Positions 1 through 10,900 of a DNA stretch of 64,000 nucleotides are shown piece after piece. The notes under the pieces were generated by a model. That model saw nothing but the letters and a program-made list of their open reading frames with translations, was not told where the DNA came from and made no database searches. This stretch comes from Hofstenia miamia (taxonomy: Eukaryota; Xenacoelomorpha; Acoela): the NCBI GenBank assembly GCA_004352715.1, contig SCFE01000056.1:899335-963334 (forward strand). The letters are read 5' to 3'. Positions within the stretch are counted from its first letter, which is position 1. Each line of letters begins with the position of its first letter. A program made the position numbers and the translations under genes.

Positions 1-584
1 GTTACTTGTTCTTTCACTTTGAATTGAAAATGTTGGGAGCGTGATTGAAGTATGTATTTTTGCTAAAAATACTCATACAGTATTTTTCAGATTCATTTAA
101 TTCGATTCTAAAGAAAAATTTGGTTAATTAAAGTGCAAAAATCTATTAGTGCTTGATACAGAACTATTTTGCATCAGCCTCCTCGTTTGGAGTTTTGCTG
201 GCTTCACCACGGCCGTATATATAGAAAGCCCTGGTATAGTATAACCCCTACTTAGCGACCTCTTTGTAAAAAGACAATTATTTTACACTAAGCAATGTGG
301 GCGATAAATCGTGGTTGAGTATATTATATCTGGAAAGGTTACACTATTAAATGTATCAGTTTTAAGAATGTACATTATTATTATTACATGTAGCACAAAT
401 TTGGGAAAAAATAAAACAAATTTATTATCTTAACATTAAACGGGCAAAATTGCCCATAGCGCACTTAAATGAAGATTAGTGGTTTATATACAGAAACAAA
501 ATTGTTTCTCTCATGAACTTTAAACGACCTTATCGCTTAAACACTAGGTAAGGGAAAATTTGAAAGCAATTTATCAGGTTTGCC
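1..584. other. AT-rich non-coding sequence
   Basis: I see no gene here. The sequence is AT-rich with short open frames only and no recognisable protein similarity or RNA fold. Confidence 0.6.
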
Positions 585-664
585 GTTGTTGTGTATACAA
601 CAAACCACAACATGTTGTTGAGTGGCATTTTACATTTGTTGTGTACACAACACAACATGTTGTT
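585..664. repeat. Imperfect tandem pair of GTTGT palindromes
   Basis: Two similar blocks (585-620 and 636-664) each hold a palindrome of the type GTTGTGTACACAAC followed by ACAACATGTTGT. In the second block both palindromes are perfect; in the first, the GTGTATAC core has one mismatch. A weaker relative (TGTGTATACAATACAAAATGTTGTG) lies near 48512-48536. They may be ends of a small inverted-repeat element or binding sites; nothing else in the sequence decides this. Confidence 0.6.
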
Positions 665-1073
665 TCGGGCATAAAAATCCAACCTTGCAAAATTAAAAAT
701 TTCGCCTTTATCAAAAGTGAATCGAACTCATATATTATGTTTTATATTTTCAAACTTATCAAAAAATCCCTTTGCTATTGTATTAATGTAATGTAATAAG
801 GAAAGTATTATACCATGTTATTTAGATTATTAATATGAATGCGATCTTACAATATGCTTGAAAAATAGCAGGTTTAAAATATATTTTCTAAATTTTTTAT
901 ATAATCATTTTAATAGACAAAAATTTTAAATATAATATCTGAATTTAACCAGAAAATGCTAACAATTTCAAAAAATAAAATATATCACACAGAACATAGA
1001 GTCACATAAAAATGGAATAAATCACATTTTCCATTTTTGTTATTAATATTTTAGTTTCAAAAAATTTCAAATA
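665..1073. other. AT-rich non-coding sequence
   Basis: I see no gene or clear element. The stretch is very AT-rich and leads into the 51-bp tandem repeat. Confidence 0.6.
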
Positions 1074-1194
1074 TTTTGTGGAATCCACAAAAATATTTTA
1101 CAAGTGAAACAAAAAATTCTAGCATTTTGTGGAATCCACAAAAATAGACAAAGGAAATAAAATTCTCTTCCGAAGTTTTGTGGAATCCACAAAA
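1074..1194. repeat. 51-bp tandem repeat with a 19-bp palindromic core
   Basis: The core TTTTGTGGAATCCACAAAA occurs at 1074-1092, 1125-1143 and 1176-1194, exactly 51 bp apart. Its 9-bp arms pair perfectly around one central base. The spacers are AT-rich and differ between units, so the cores are far better conserved than the spacers. The array runs directly into the 1000-N gap, so its full length is unknown. Confidence 0.85.
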
Positions 1195-2194
1195 NNNNNN
1201 NNNNNNNNNNNNNNNNNNNNNNNNNNNNNNNNNNNNNNNNNNNNNNNNNNNNNNNNNNNNNNNNNNNNNNNNNNNNNNNNNNNNNNNNNNNNNNNNNNNN
1301 NNNNNNNNNNNNNNNNNNNNNNNNNNNNNNNNNNNNNNNNNNNNNNNNNNNNNNNNNNNNNNNNNNNNNNNNNNNNNNNNNNNNNNNNNNNNNNNNNNNN
1401 NNNNNNNNNNNNNNNNNNNNNNNNNNNNNNNNNNNNNNNNNNNNNNNNNNNNNNNNNNNNNNNNNNNNNNNNNNNNNNNNNNNNNNNNNNNNNNNNNNNN
1501 NNNNNNNNNNNNNNNNNNNNNNNNNNNNNNNNNNNNNNNNNNNNNNNNNNNNNNNNNNNNNNNNNNNNNNNNNNNNNNNNNNNNNNNNNNNNNNNNNNNN
1601 NNNNNNNNNNNNNNNNNNNNNNNNNNNNNNNNNNNNNNNNNNNNNNNNNNNNNNNNNNNNNNNNNNNNNNNNNNNNNNNNNNNNNNNNNNNNNNNNNNNN
1701 NNNNNNNNNNNNNNNNNNNNNNNNNNNNNNNNNNNNNNNNNNNNNNNNNNNNNNNNNNNNNNNNNNNNNNNNNNNNNNNNNNNNNNNNNNNNNNNNNNNN
1801 NNNNNNNNNNNNNNNNNNNNNNNNNNNNNNNNNNNNNNNNNNNNNNNNNNNNNNNNNNNNNNNNNNNNNNNNNNNNNNNNNNNNNNNNNNNNNNNNNNNN
1901 NNNNNNNNNNNNNNNNNNNNNNNNNNNNNNNNNNNNNNNNNNNNNNNNNNNNNNNNNNNNNNNNNNNNNNNNNNNNNNNNNNNNNNNNNNNNNNNNNNNN
2001 NNNNNNNNNNNNNNNNNNNNNNNNNNNNNNNNNNNNNNNNNNNNNNNNNNNNNNNNNNNNNNNNNNNNNNNNNNNNNNNNNNNNNNNNNNNNNNNNNNNN
2101 NNNNNNNNNNNNNNNNNNNNNNNNNNNNNNNNNNNNNNNNNNNNNNNNNNNNNNNNNNNNNNNNNNNNNNNNNNNNNNNNNNNNNNNNNNNNNN
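1195..2194. other. Assembly gap of 1000 N
   Basis: The run of N is exactly 1000 long, which suggests a placeholder size. A 51-bp minisatellite lies on its left and a (TA)n tract (2195-2218) on its right, so collapse of repeats is the likely cause. Confidence 0.98.
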
Positions 2195-2218
2195 TATATA
2201 TATATATATATATATATA

Positions 2219-3385
2219 AATTCGGCTAACCATGCTTTGCAATAAACATTTCTAAGAAATGGACTCCAAGAAAGTCATAGTTATTTTCTAATTAAATTTG
2301 GGGTTGCAGAAAGGAGAATTCATCAATGTTGAGACATAATTATCAAGGTTTACTTTAAATCTCAAGGCGAAATGCTAGAATACTTGTAGTTAGCTGCCGA
2401 AGATATCATCAGAGGTTTCACTTCTGAAAACATCATTGCCTCCAAGCCAAAATCCGGAAGACCAAGAAGACCTCCAAAACCTCCCAGTCAGCTCATATAT
2501 GCCTTTCAAAGCGAAATCCCTGGAAGACTTCAGAGGAATTTCACAATAAATGGGCTGATGGTCACTTCGTGACAACAAGAACTGTACGAAACATCCTGAA
2601 GAAGTGCTCAATTAAGACATTTGTGGCACCCAGAAGACATTCTTAACCTCGAAGCAAAGATTACTCCGGGTGAGGTGTGCCAATTTAATGAGAGACAATT
2701 CATCTGAACATTGGTCTAATGATATATTTTGAGATGAGTCAAGATTTGGGCTATACGCATCGAAAAGAATGTTGATAAAGAGACCAACTTCGAAGAAGTT
2801 CAGATTCTTGCCTCAACTTACTCGGGGACCATGAATTATGGTGGGAAGTCTGTGATGGTATGGGTTGCAATATGGAAATGTGGCTTTCACAAGATTGTTC
2901 CCATCACTGGTACTCTCCTAAGCACTTAATATGCTCGGATTCTAGAAAAGGAATTATTGGCACTCCTTACAAGTGTTAGGGTTAGCAAATGGTGCTCCAT
3001 GTCATACCTCAAAAGCAATGAAAAATTTCCTCCACAATAATGGGGTTGCTATCCTTGCTGACTGGCCTGGCCATTCTCCAGACCTTAACTTTGTTGAAAT
3101 ATATATCGAATTGGACAGCATACTCTTTCACACTAAAGATGAGCTGCGGAGCGCAATAAAAAAATTTTATGCAATTCCCAACAGCTTTATTGAAAGTCTT
3201 TTTGCTTCAATCCCTGATCGCCTTGAAGCTGTTATTCGCTCAAAGGGACACCCTACAAAATATTAGAAGAGAGAATTTTGTTGCTAACTGCTTGTATTGC
3301 ATCAATTATTAATTTATGTATCATATTTTGAATTTACATTTTTCAGATTTGCTCATTTGCTAAAATTTTTTCAGGTAGCCGAATA
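2219..3385 (+). mobile_element. Decayed Tc1-like DNA transposon
   Basis: Short inverted ends are visible: ATTCGGCTA-type sequence near 2220-2229 and its complement TAGCCGAAT near 3376-3384, the left one next to TA-rich sequence. The interior holds a broken Tc1-like transposase on the + strand. The end match is only about 10 bases, so the exact borders are uncertain. Confidence 0.6.
2388..3266 (+). pseudogene. Tc1-like transposase, broken
   Basis: The translated remnant holds Tc1 landmarks in order: a GRPRRP-type linker near 2455-2475 in the DNA-binding region, a GGKSVMVW-like block near 2840-2866, an xxGAPCHTSK block near 2985-3012, and WPGHSPDLN...VE near 3064-3100. In the family the residue before GAPCH is a catalytic Asp; here it reads Asn. 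The Glu after SPDLN is kept. Several stops and frame changes separate the pieces, so no full protein can be made. The longest open piece is the C-terminal 97 codons at 2973-3266. Confidence 0.75.
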
Positions 3386-3683
3386 CATTTTTCCAATAGA
3401 AGTTTTCTAATTAAGAAAAGATAGTTTTAAGATCTAATATATTGTGTCACACTATAATAGCTAAACATTTCTTAAAATGTCAGTACCACAGAAATTTTGA
3501 TTACTTTTAGCAAACAGTTGATTCACTAGATATCTCAATTCTGATTTCAAATTTCAAAAATTAGGTTAAACACATTAGCATAAAGTCATTTAACAAAAGA
3601 CATTTTAAAGTCTGAAACGTTGACTATTAGAGGGGTATTATCTAATACATTAATGTTTAGAACACTGCTCTTTCACATATCAG
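3386..3683. other. Region upstream of the ATPase first exon
   Basis: This is AT-rich DNA without an open frame. It ends in a pyrimidine-rich stretch and CAG immediately before the ATG at 3684, which looks like a splice acceptor. A 5' non-coding exon further upstream, or a trans-spliced leader, is therefore possible. Confidence 0.5.
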
Positions 3684-4097
3684 ATGAAAGTAGAAGTCTC
3701 TGATTGCGAAGATCAACTAGAGATTCGTCCATTGAAAAGAGACACATTAAAGACAGCAATCACTGTAGTATTTATAGTATTGTCATGTGGTTTCCTCTTG
3801 CTACCACTTTATTGGAAAAGGAATTGGCATATCGCTTGCTTTTATAAAGAGGAGTCCCATTTCAATGCAGAAAGTTTAGTTCATATCAAAGATCAATTTA
3901 ACCGCCATTTCACAGTACACATAAAGATAAAACAGAATTGCTCACAATGGAGCAGCGGTTGGGTTGCGAAGCTGTTCAGTACTCCCCAGAAACCCACGAA
4001 CTCTATTATGCTTTTTGACTTTAAGATGAAGAAGTATGTTATTTCGGAAGATGGAAAAGAACTACGAGCCTTGAAGCCGTTAGCTGATGATATATCG
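3684..4097 (+). CDS. ATP13A-like exon 1: P5 N-terminal domain
   Basis: It encodes 138 residues. A hydrophobic stretch at about residues 22-43 (VFIVLSCGFLLLPLYW) followed by W is the P5-ATPase N-terminal hairpin that enters the membrane from the cytosol. FDFKMKKYVIS near residue 111 matches the conserved F-x-Y/K block of this domain. The exon ends in phase 0 at a GTATAA donor (4098). CAG sits directly before the ATG, so this may be an internal or trans-spliced exon with the start codon at its edge. Confidence 0.75.
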
Positions 4098-4662
4098 GTA
4101 TAAAATTTCTCTTACAGAAACAACAACCAAATCCGACTAGTTATTCAATTCTTGTTAATAGTCTAACTTTTATTTTTACATATCACACATTTTAGATAGT
4201 ACTTCTACTTAAATTGTAATCAGATTGTTTATTAACTTACATATAATGCACGTTGGAAGAAGTTTGAATGTTCTTAACCCGCGATCAGACACAGCCCGGA
4301 ATGTCTAGTAGTGACCTGCGATCTGACCCGTCTAACGATCGCACGCGACATAATTAAAATCCCTTAGGATTTTAAGATTTCAAAGACATTTGACTTCCTA
4401 ATTGGTTCCTTAATGCTTTTAGTATTTTTCCACCCTAGGAATTATAAATGACCCGCATTTATGCATATGCAAATATACATAAGTTATATATTGTAACATC
4501 GGCAGGTACTGGTTCCTAGTATCGGCCAGCTTACTCGCTTTTCGTGTTTATTAGTTTTTAGTTGCTTGTGCATATTCTTAATATGTATTGTATATAAGAC
4601 ACCAAAGCATCTGTAAATAGAGAAAATAGTTTAGCTGCGTTCTATTGATCAGCTACAATATC

Positions 4663-4698
<36 letters not shown>

Positions 4699-4949
4699 GG
4701 GTTTTCGATATTTTGGAGATTTTTGAAAGNATAAATGACCCGCATTTATGCATATGCAAATATACATAAGTTATATATTGTAACATCGGCAGGTACTGGT
4801 TCCTAGTATCGGCCAGCTTACTCGCTTTTCGTGTTTATTAGTTTTTAGTTGCTTGTGCATATTCTTAATATGTATTGTATATAAGACACCAAAGCATCTG
4901 TAAATAGAGAAAATAGTTTAGCTGCGTTCTATTGATCAGCTACAATATC

Positions 4950-4983
<34 letters not shown>

Positions 4984-7900
4984 GGGTGTGTTAAAAGTAG
5001 TTTGACTTTCCAAATTACAATAACTTTCTATTTATATGAAACCAAACAATAATATATGTAAATAAACAAACTCTAATAAGGGGAATTACAGATATATTAA
5101 AACAAATGTTCAAATAGTCTTCCACTCTGCTCAATAGTAAGTTCACATCTTGGGATCATATGCTCGACAGCTCGATTTAATTCATCAATGTTAAGTGAAT
5201 TAACTTCTTGTATGATCCTCCTTTTTAAATCATCCAGGTTGGTTGGAATGTATGTATGTATACCCATGACTTTAGAGTAGACCACAAATAAAAGTCAAGT
5301 GGACTCAGGTCAGGTGATTTAGGAGGCCATGCATGACCAAAACCTCTGCCAATAACACGCTCAGCTGGCAACTGAGTGCTGATGAAATCCCTGGCTTGTT
5401 TGGAGTAGTGTGTTGGCGCACTGTCATGCTGAAAAATAACAGACTGCATTTTTTGTTTCTGTCTTGGTTGTGGAAACATATGGTCACGGAGCATACTGGT
5501 GTAATTATCCTGATTTACTGTACCCGGAAAGAAAAATGGTTCTAGCACATAATTTGCACTGAATGCCATCCACACACATAATTTTTCAGGGTACACCCTT
5601 CTGTTATTACTTGCCGAGGGTTCTCAGACGCTCATATGGTACATTATGACGTTTGACCATTCCATCCATAGAAAAATAGGTCTCATCTGACCAAAACACA
5701 TTATTGAGCAAATTAGCATTAGCTAAAATCCATTATGCAAATTCGAGACGATGATGATAATCTGATTCAGTGATAGTTTGATGCAAGGCAATTTTGTTTG
5801 TCCGCATACCACATGCTTTAAGAATTCGACAAAGACTTTTCTTTGGAATTGTAGTAGCTGCAGCAATAGAAGAAGAATTGACATGGCCATGCACATTTGT
5901 ATCTTGCAGAGTTTTCAGTGCACTCATTACCATTATTTTCTGGTCTTCTTGGAGCAATGGTCTCCCTGATTTAATAGCATTGTGCAAGGATTTTGCCTTT
6001 TCAAATTTTCATATCATGTTAGTAACAGCTGTAATAGAAAAAATGTCTTTGTGAGGGTGGTGTGCTGTTTTGTATGCACGTAATGCCGCTGTTGCAAGGT
6101 CTCCATTTTTGTAGTATAGTTTTAATATTTTCAGTCTAGTGTCTAAATCCATGTCCAAAGTTAAAATGTACTGGAAAAATAACAAAATGGTTATGCATAA
6201 TATAAATTCCCTTTATATAGTTATAAAATGACGAAATATTTCATCATCTTTTGTTTGATTGGTTGAATTGTTTTAGTTAGCTTAAAAGTCAAGTTACCTT
6301 TGACACACGCTGTTTCAGAATTAATAACCTCTCTTTGACTTTGAAAATTTACCACAAACCGTAACAATAAATCGACAAGAATACAAAATTGTATTTTCTA
6401 TATAATAAAAAACATATTTATTCAACATAACCACTATTTGATTTAATACATGCTAAACAACGATCAGCAAAATTATCTACACTATTTTGGAACATTTGCA
6501 CGGGAATGGATTGGATTTCATGGCGAATTTTTTCTTCTAGGTCATCAATATCTTGAATGGTGTAAAAAGAAACTTTTTCCCGTAGGTACCCAAATAAGAA
6601 AAAATCGCAGATTGTCAAATCAGATGATCTTGCTGGGTAATGTGCGAAAGAGCCCCCTCTACCAATCCAGCGGTTATTAAACATGTCATTTAAATAATCT
6701 CTGACACGTGTTCCAAAATGAGCTGGAGCTCCATCAAGTTATATTTTGACTTATCAGTGACCATAGATTTAATGAATATATTTTGACTTTTCATAGATTT
6801 TTGTTTTCAGTGATTTGTTATATCTCAGAGAGGTTATTAATTCTGAAACACCCTGTATATATATATAAAAAATTTATAAAAATTAGAATAGCTTCTACAG
6901 TATGTACAAAAACATAGTAAAAATCTATTGCAGCCAGTGATTTGTAATGAATTTTGAAAAAATCTGTGAAAATATCAACAATTTTCATTTTATAGCGATT
7001 TTTTCTTTAAATAAGTTTCAGTTTTACAAAATTGCTAATACGAGATTTTCTGTTGTAATACCAGAACTCCGTCGATATCTTCTTAGTTTGTCTTATTCTT
7101 AGTAATGGGAGATTTGATATATGGGAATGTTCAATCCAAATGTAATTCATTATTTGCATATTTAGCTTTCCATGTATAATATCAATTCAAAGATGCACAT
7201 CTCTTAGTTGTAGTTTCAGCGACATTGGGAGCAAGTTATATTTAGTGAAGGCTGGAATATAACTTAGGGATGATTCCCAAGTAATGCATCTTTCTTGAAA
7301 CCGCTCAAGCTTTTCAATCAGTGTGGAATTTGCATACCAGACTTACGATACATAAATCAAACTCTGCATTATAATAGTTTTGTATAGCTTAATCTTTGTA
7401 GAGGAGGGTGTCCCTTTCCGTATATTGCGTTTTAATTTGAGCAATGTGTAATTGTACTTTTTTATCCTGTTATTAACATGCAATGACCAAGACAAATTTG
7501 ATGATACAATAATTCCAAGATCATTGACTTCATTTTCAAAAGATATTTCATGACCTTGTATACATAATCGTGATATTTCAGTCGTGGGTGATAGTGTTAA
7601 GAATTGAAATTTACTAAAGTTGAATTTCATTCTGTTATTAGTTGCCAAAATTAGCAAATTTTCAATATCAGTCTTTAGGATGGAAAGATCTGTGTTTAAA
7701 ATTTTTACATCACCAGCAAATAAATTAGTAAGCGAATTACAACACTCTAGGAAGTCATTTAATATTAAACTGAACTAGACTTCTTAAAAATTTGTAGTAA
7801 TATATATATATATATATACATAAATTTCTGCTTTGGACTCTCCTGTGAATAACAAATATTTTGAAATCTAATAGATCCCAGCAGAAAGAAGACAGCTTTG

Positions 7901-10900
7901 ATATCTTGGACACAGTCATGAGTTATGCAGTCAACGTTTGACACGAGTGAGTTTATATTCGCAAATTGTTAGTAAAAGCAATACTGAAGCAATGTATTAA
8001 AGTGAACAAAATAAGAAATTGAATGCAATAAAAATAAAAAATATAAAATCTTCATTTTTTTACAAATACGTTTAAAAATTATGTTGTTAATATGCATGGA
8101 GCTCCATGTTAATATGGGAAATTAATTTCTCGTATCATTTAATTTTCGAATTTCAGTCTCATCATGCAGCCCAAACAGCACAGCTCTATCAAAATCATTT
8201 GATCATGTAACTTTTAAATGAATACGAATATATGGTAACAAATAGTTTATAGATATCCGAAATTTCAAATACAAAAGGTGGACTTTCTTCAGATGAACAA
8301 GCAGGCAGAAGAAACCTTTTTGGATTGAATGAAATCTATGTTCCACAGCGATCGATTTTCATTTTGTTAATTCAAGAAGCTCTACATCCCTTCTACGTAT
8401 TTCAACTATTCAGCGTAACAGTGTGGATGTTCGACGAATACTACGTATATTCCGCTTGCATTGTTATAATGAGTGTTGTTTCTGTGACTTGGACGCTGAA
8501 ACTTGCTCGAGAATCTGAAACGAAAATTAGAAAAATTGCTCAGACCAAAGAGCAGGCATACGTTGTACGAGCAGGTTTGATTTACATCCAATAGGATTAA
8601 TATACTTTGGCCTTAGTCCTAAACTCAAATTCAAAGTATTATATTAATAATAATACTTTTGAAAAAACGTGAATAAACTGCATTTATAATTTTTATAACT
8701 CCAATGGATTTCAACAGATTTGCAAATATCATCATAATATTTCTAACTTTAAGAATATTACAATAGCAAAATTGTAAGCTTACACTGATTCAAGAATATA
8801 GCCATTGCCTGAAATACATTCAAGATGAGAAATGTAATAGATAATCAGCATTGTTATCAGGATAAATTTTTTGAACCACTCATCATCTTAAGATTAGAAA
8901 CAATATAAATTTAAAAGCAATTTAACTCCTATATATACCTCATTGATACATATGTGAAATATGAAAAATAATACAAAACGAATACATTAAAGATAATTGA
9001 CAAAAAATATTGCAATTAAAAGTTTTTATTAATTCTACTGAATAAAAGTTTATCTCGAATTCATTTCAATGAAATGACTAAAAATTTGAAACACGATTAA
9101 ACTACAAATACTTTTTAGTTCACATGAACTTGAATTTTATATACTAAGTTAAAGTAAAAGTTTAAGGATTTTCATAAAAAATTTAGCCATTGTATTAACC
9201 CATCATCAATAGCAATGAACGATCTCATTGATGAAGTCAGTATGATTTATTAATGGCAAAATTAATATGAAATTAACATTGACCACATGAAATTTAAGCA
9301 AAACAGATTAAGGTAATGTACTTCAGAGATGCAGGCCTACCCATAGGAACTATCCATAGATTGTGTTGGAATGAACTCCTTTAAAAAAATATACTTAGAT
9401 GAAAGTCGAGGGCTTGCTTTCGGAGAAACTTATATGTACGAAGGTAATATTTACTTTATTATTTTCAAGTAGCAAGCTTTGATCCTGCATGATCTTTTTA
9501 GAGTTTTGCCACTAAAATTATTACTTAAAAAATTGACCAAACATTGGATAATTGGTTAACCGGGGCAAATTGGGCCTAGCTCTTGCGCATCTAAGTGGGG
9601 ATGGAAATGAACATTCAGGCCCACTTACGACCTGTTCAACGATGTAGCAGCGGCTACAAGCCCAGCGCTTGGCTTAACAAGAAAATGTTTATATTTTTGA
9701 AACATCATTTATGGTCAGTTGGCTTCAACGAAGCCACCTTTATGCAAGTATCAATAGGAGGCATATTGTTCTGATGAACCAATGAGAACAATGAACCAGG
9801 CCGTAAATGGCCCTCTAGTGTCAATTTTAAGATTTTGGTTTATTGGTTCAACATCTCCCCTACTATAATTTCCTTGCTCTAATGTATACCTTTTTATTAT
9901 CCGTTTACCTTTCATTATTTGTACCCAAAAAATAAATCTGCTACAGGCCCCACACTTGGTTAATCCGGCACTGTCTCTGGTGTACATAATAGATTTCAAA
10001 ATTGCGAAATCAATTCTGCATAATAAAAAACATAGTTTCTGAACTAGCAGATGTGGTTCTTATTGGATTACAAAATCAAATTCTCAAAATTAGTTTTAAA
10101 ATAGTACTAAATAGCATTTCAATAGAAATGCGTTAAAAACAGAAACATAAAATTTAAAGAGATAGTTTTAATTTGAAAAAACCTTTAAAATTTCGCATTA
10201 CATTCATGCAGAGGACAAAAGTTTATTTTCTAGTGCACACTATAGACTATGTTATGGCAAATTCTTGTATTGAGATAGAACTATTTGTCTATCCACGCAA
10301 GACCATCAATGAATATATAATAAAAATCAGTAATAATTTACAACTATGTGTGATTTATGGCTTTGCCAGGCTTGGAAATGAGTTTGCGAAGATGTGTGTC
10401 ATGGTAAATGTGTCGTGTCAGTATATTGACAAAAATTGCATGAAAGAAACGACATTAGAAGCAATGACCTCAATGATGTCATATTAAGCATCAAATTCAA
10501 ATGAATTAAATTTTAACAAAGTGAACTCTGACTTGAGACAATTGCCTAAAATATTCAGTACACATACATTAATTTATATTAAATTTTGGATTTATCCAAT
10601 TCACGGCCACTCTTGCTTATATTCCAATAAATGTATCGAAAATGAGTTCCGATGAAAATCCTTATTGTAAAATGAATGAAATCGAAGATAATCATGTACT
10701 TTACAACATTAATATGCAACTAGCGCACCACGATTTAGACGACCACCTGTGGTATACAGCAATAATGAACATGAACTAAATTTTAATGGCAGTGCATAAT
10801 CCAGACGTTCGGAGGGTTTAGGAATGTCTAAATTCTAAATAAATGTTAATATATTTGGATGTAAAAGTTTATTATTCATTTATTTTAGTAAATTCTCCAC

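Noticed and set aside
560-796. 78-codon open frame
   Set aside because: It starts at TTG, runs through palindromic repeats and has no recognisable motif.
1067-2245. Long open frames across 1067-2245 on both strands
   Set aside because: They are made of N codons across the 1000-N gap plus repeat sequence.
7874-7930. Candidate missing ATPase exon (SFDILDTVMSYAVN)
   Set aside because: The possible splice borders do not keep frame with either neighbour, and the family similarity is too weak.
8170-8220. Second candidate missing ATPase exon after TTTCAG at about 8150
   Set aside because: With the GTAACT donor it gives 50 nt, the wrong phase for exon 2, and has no family motif.
10173-10487. 104-codon open frame in intron 2
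   Set aside because: TTG start, no motif, composition of random AT-rich sequence.
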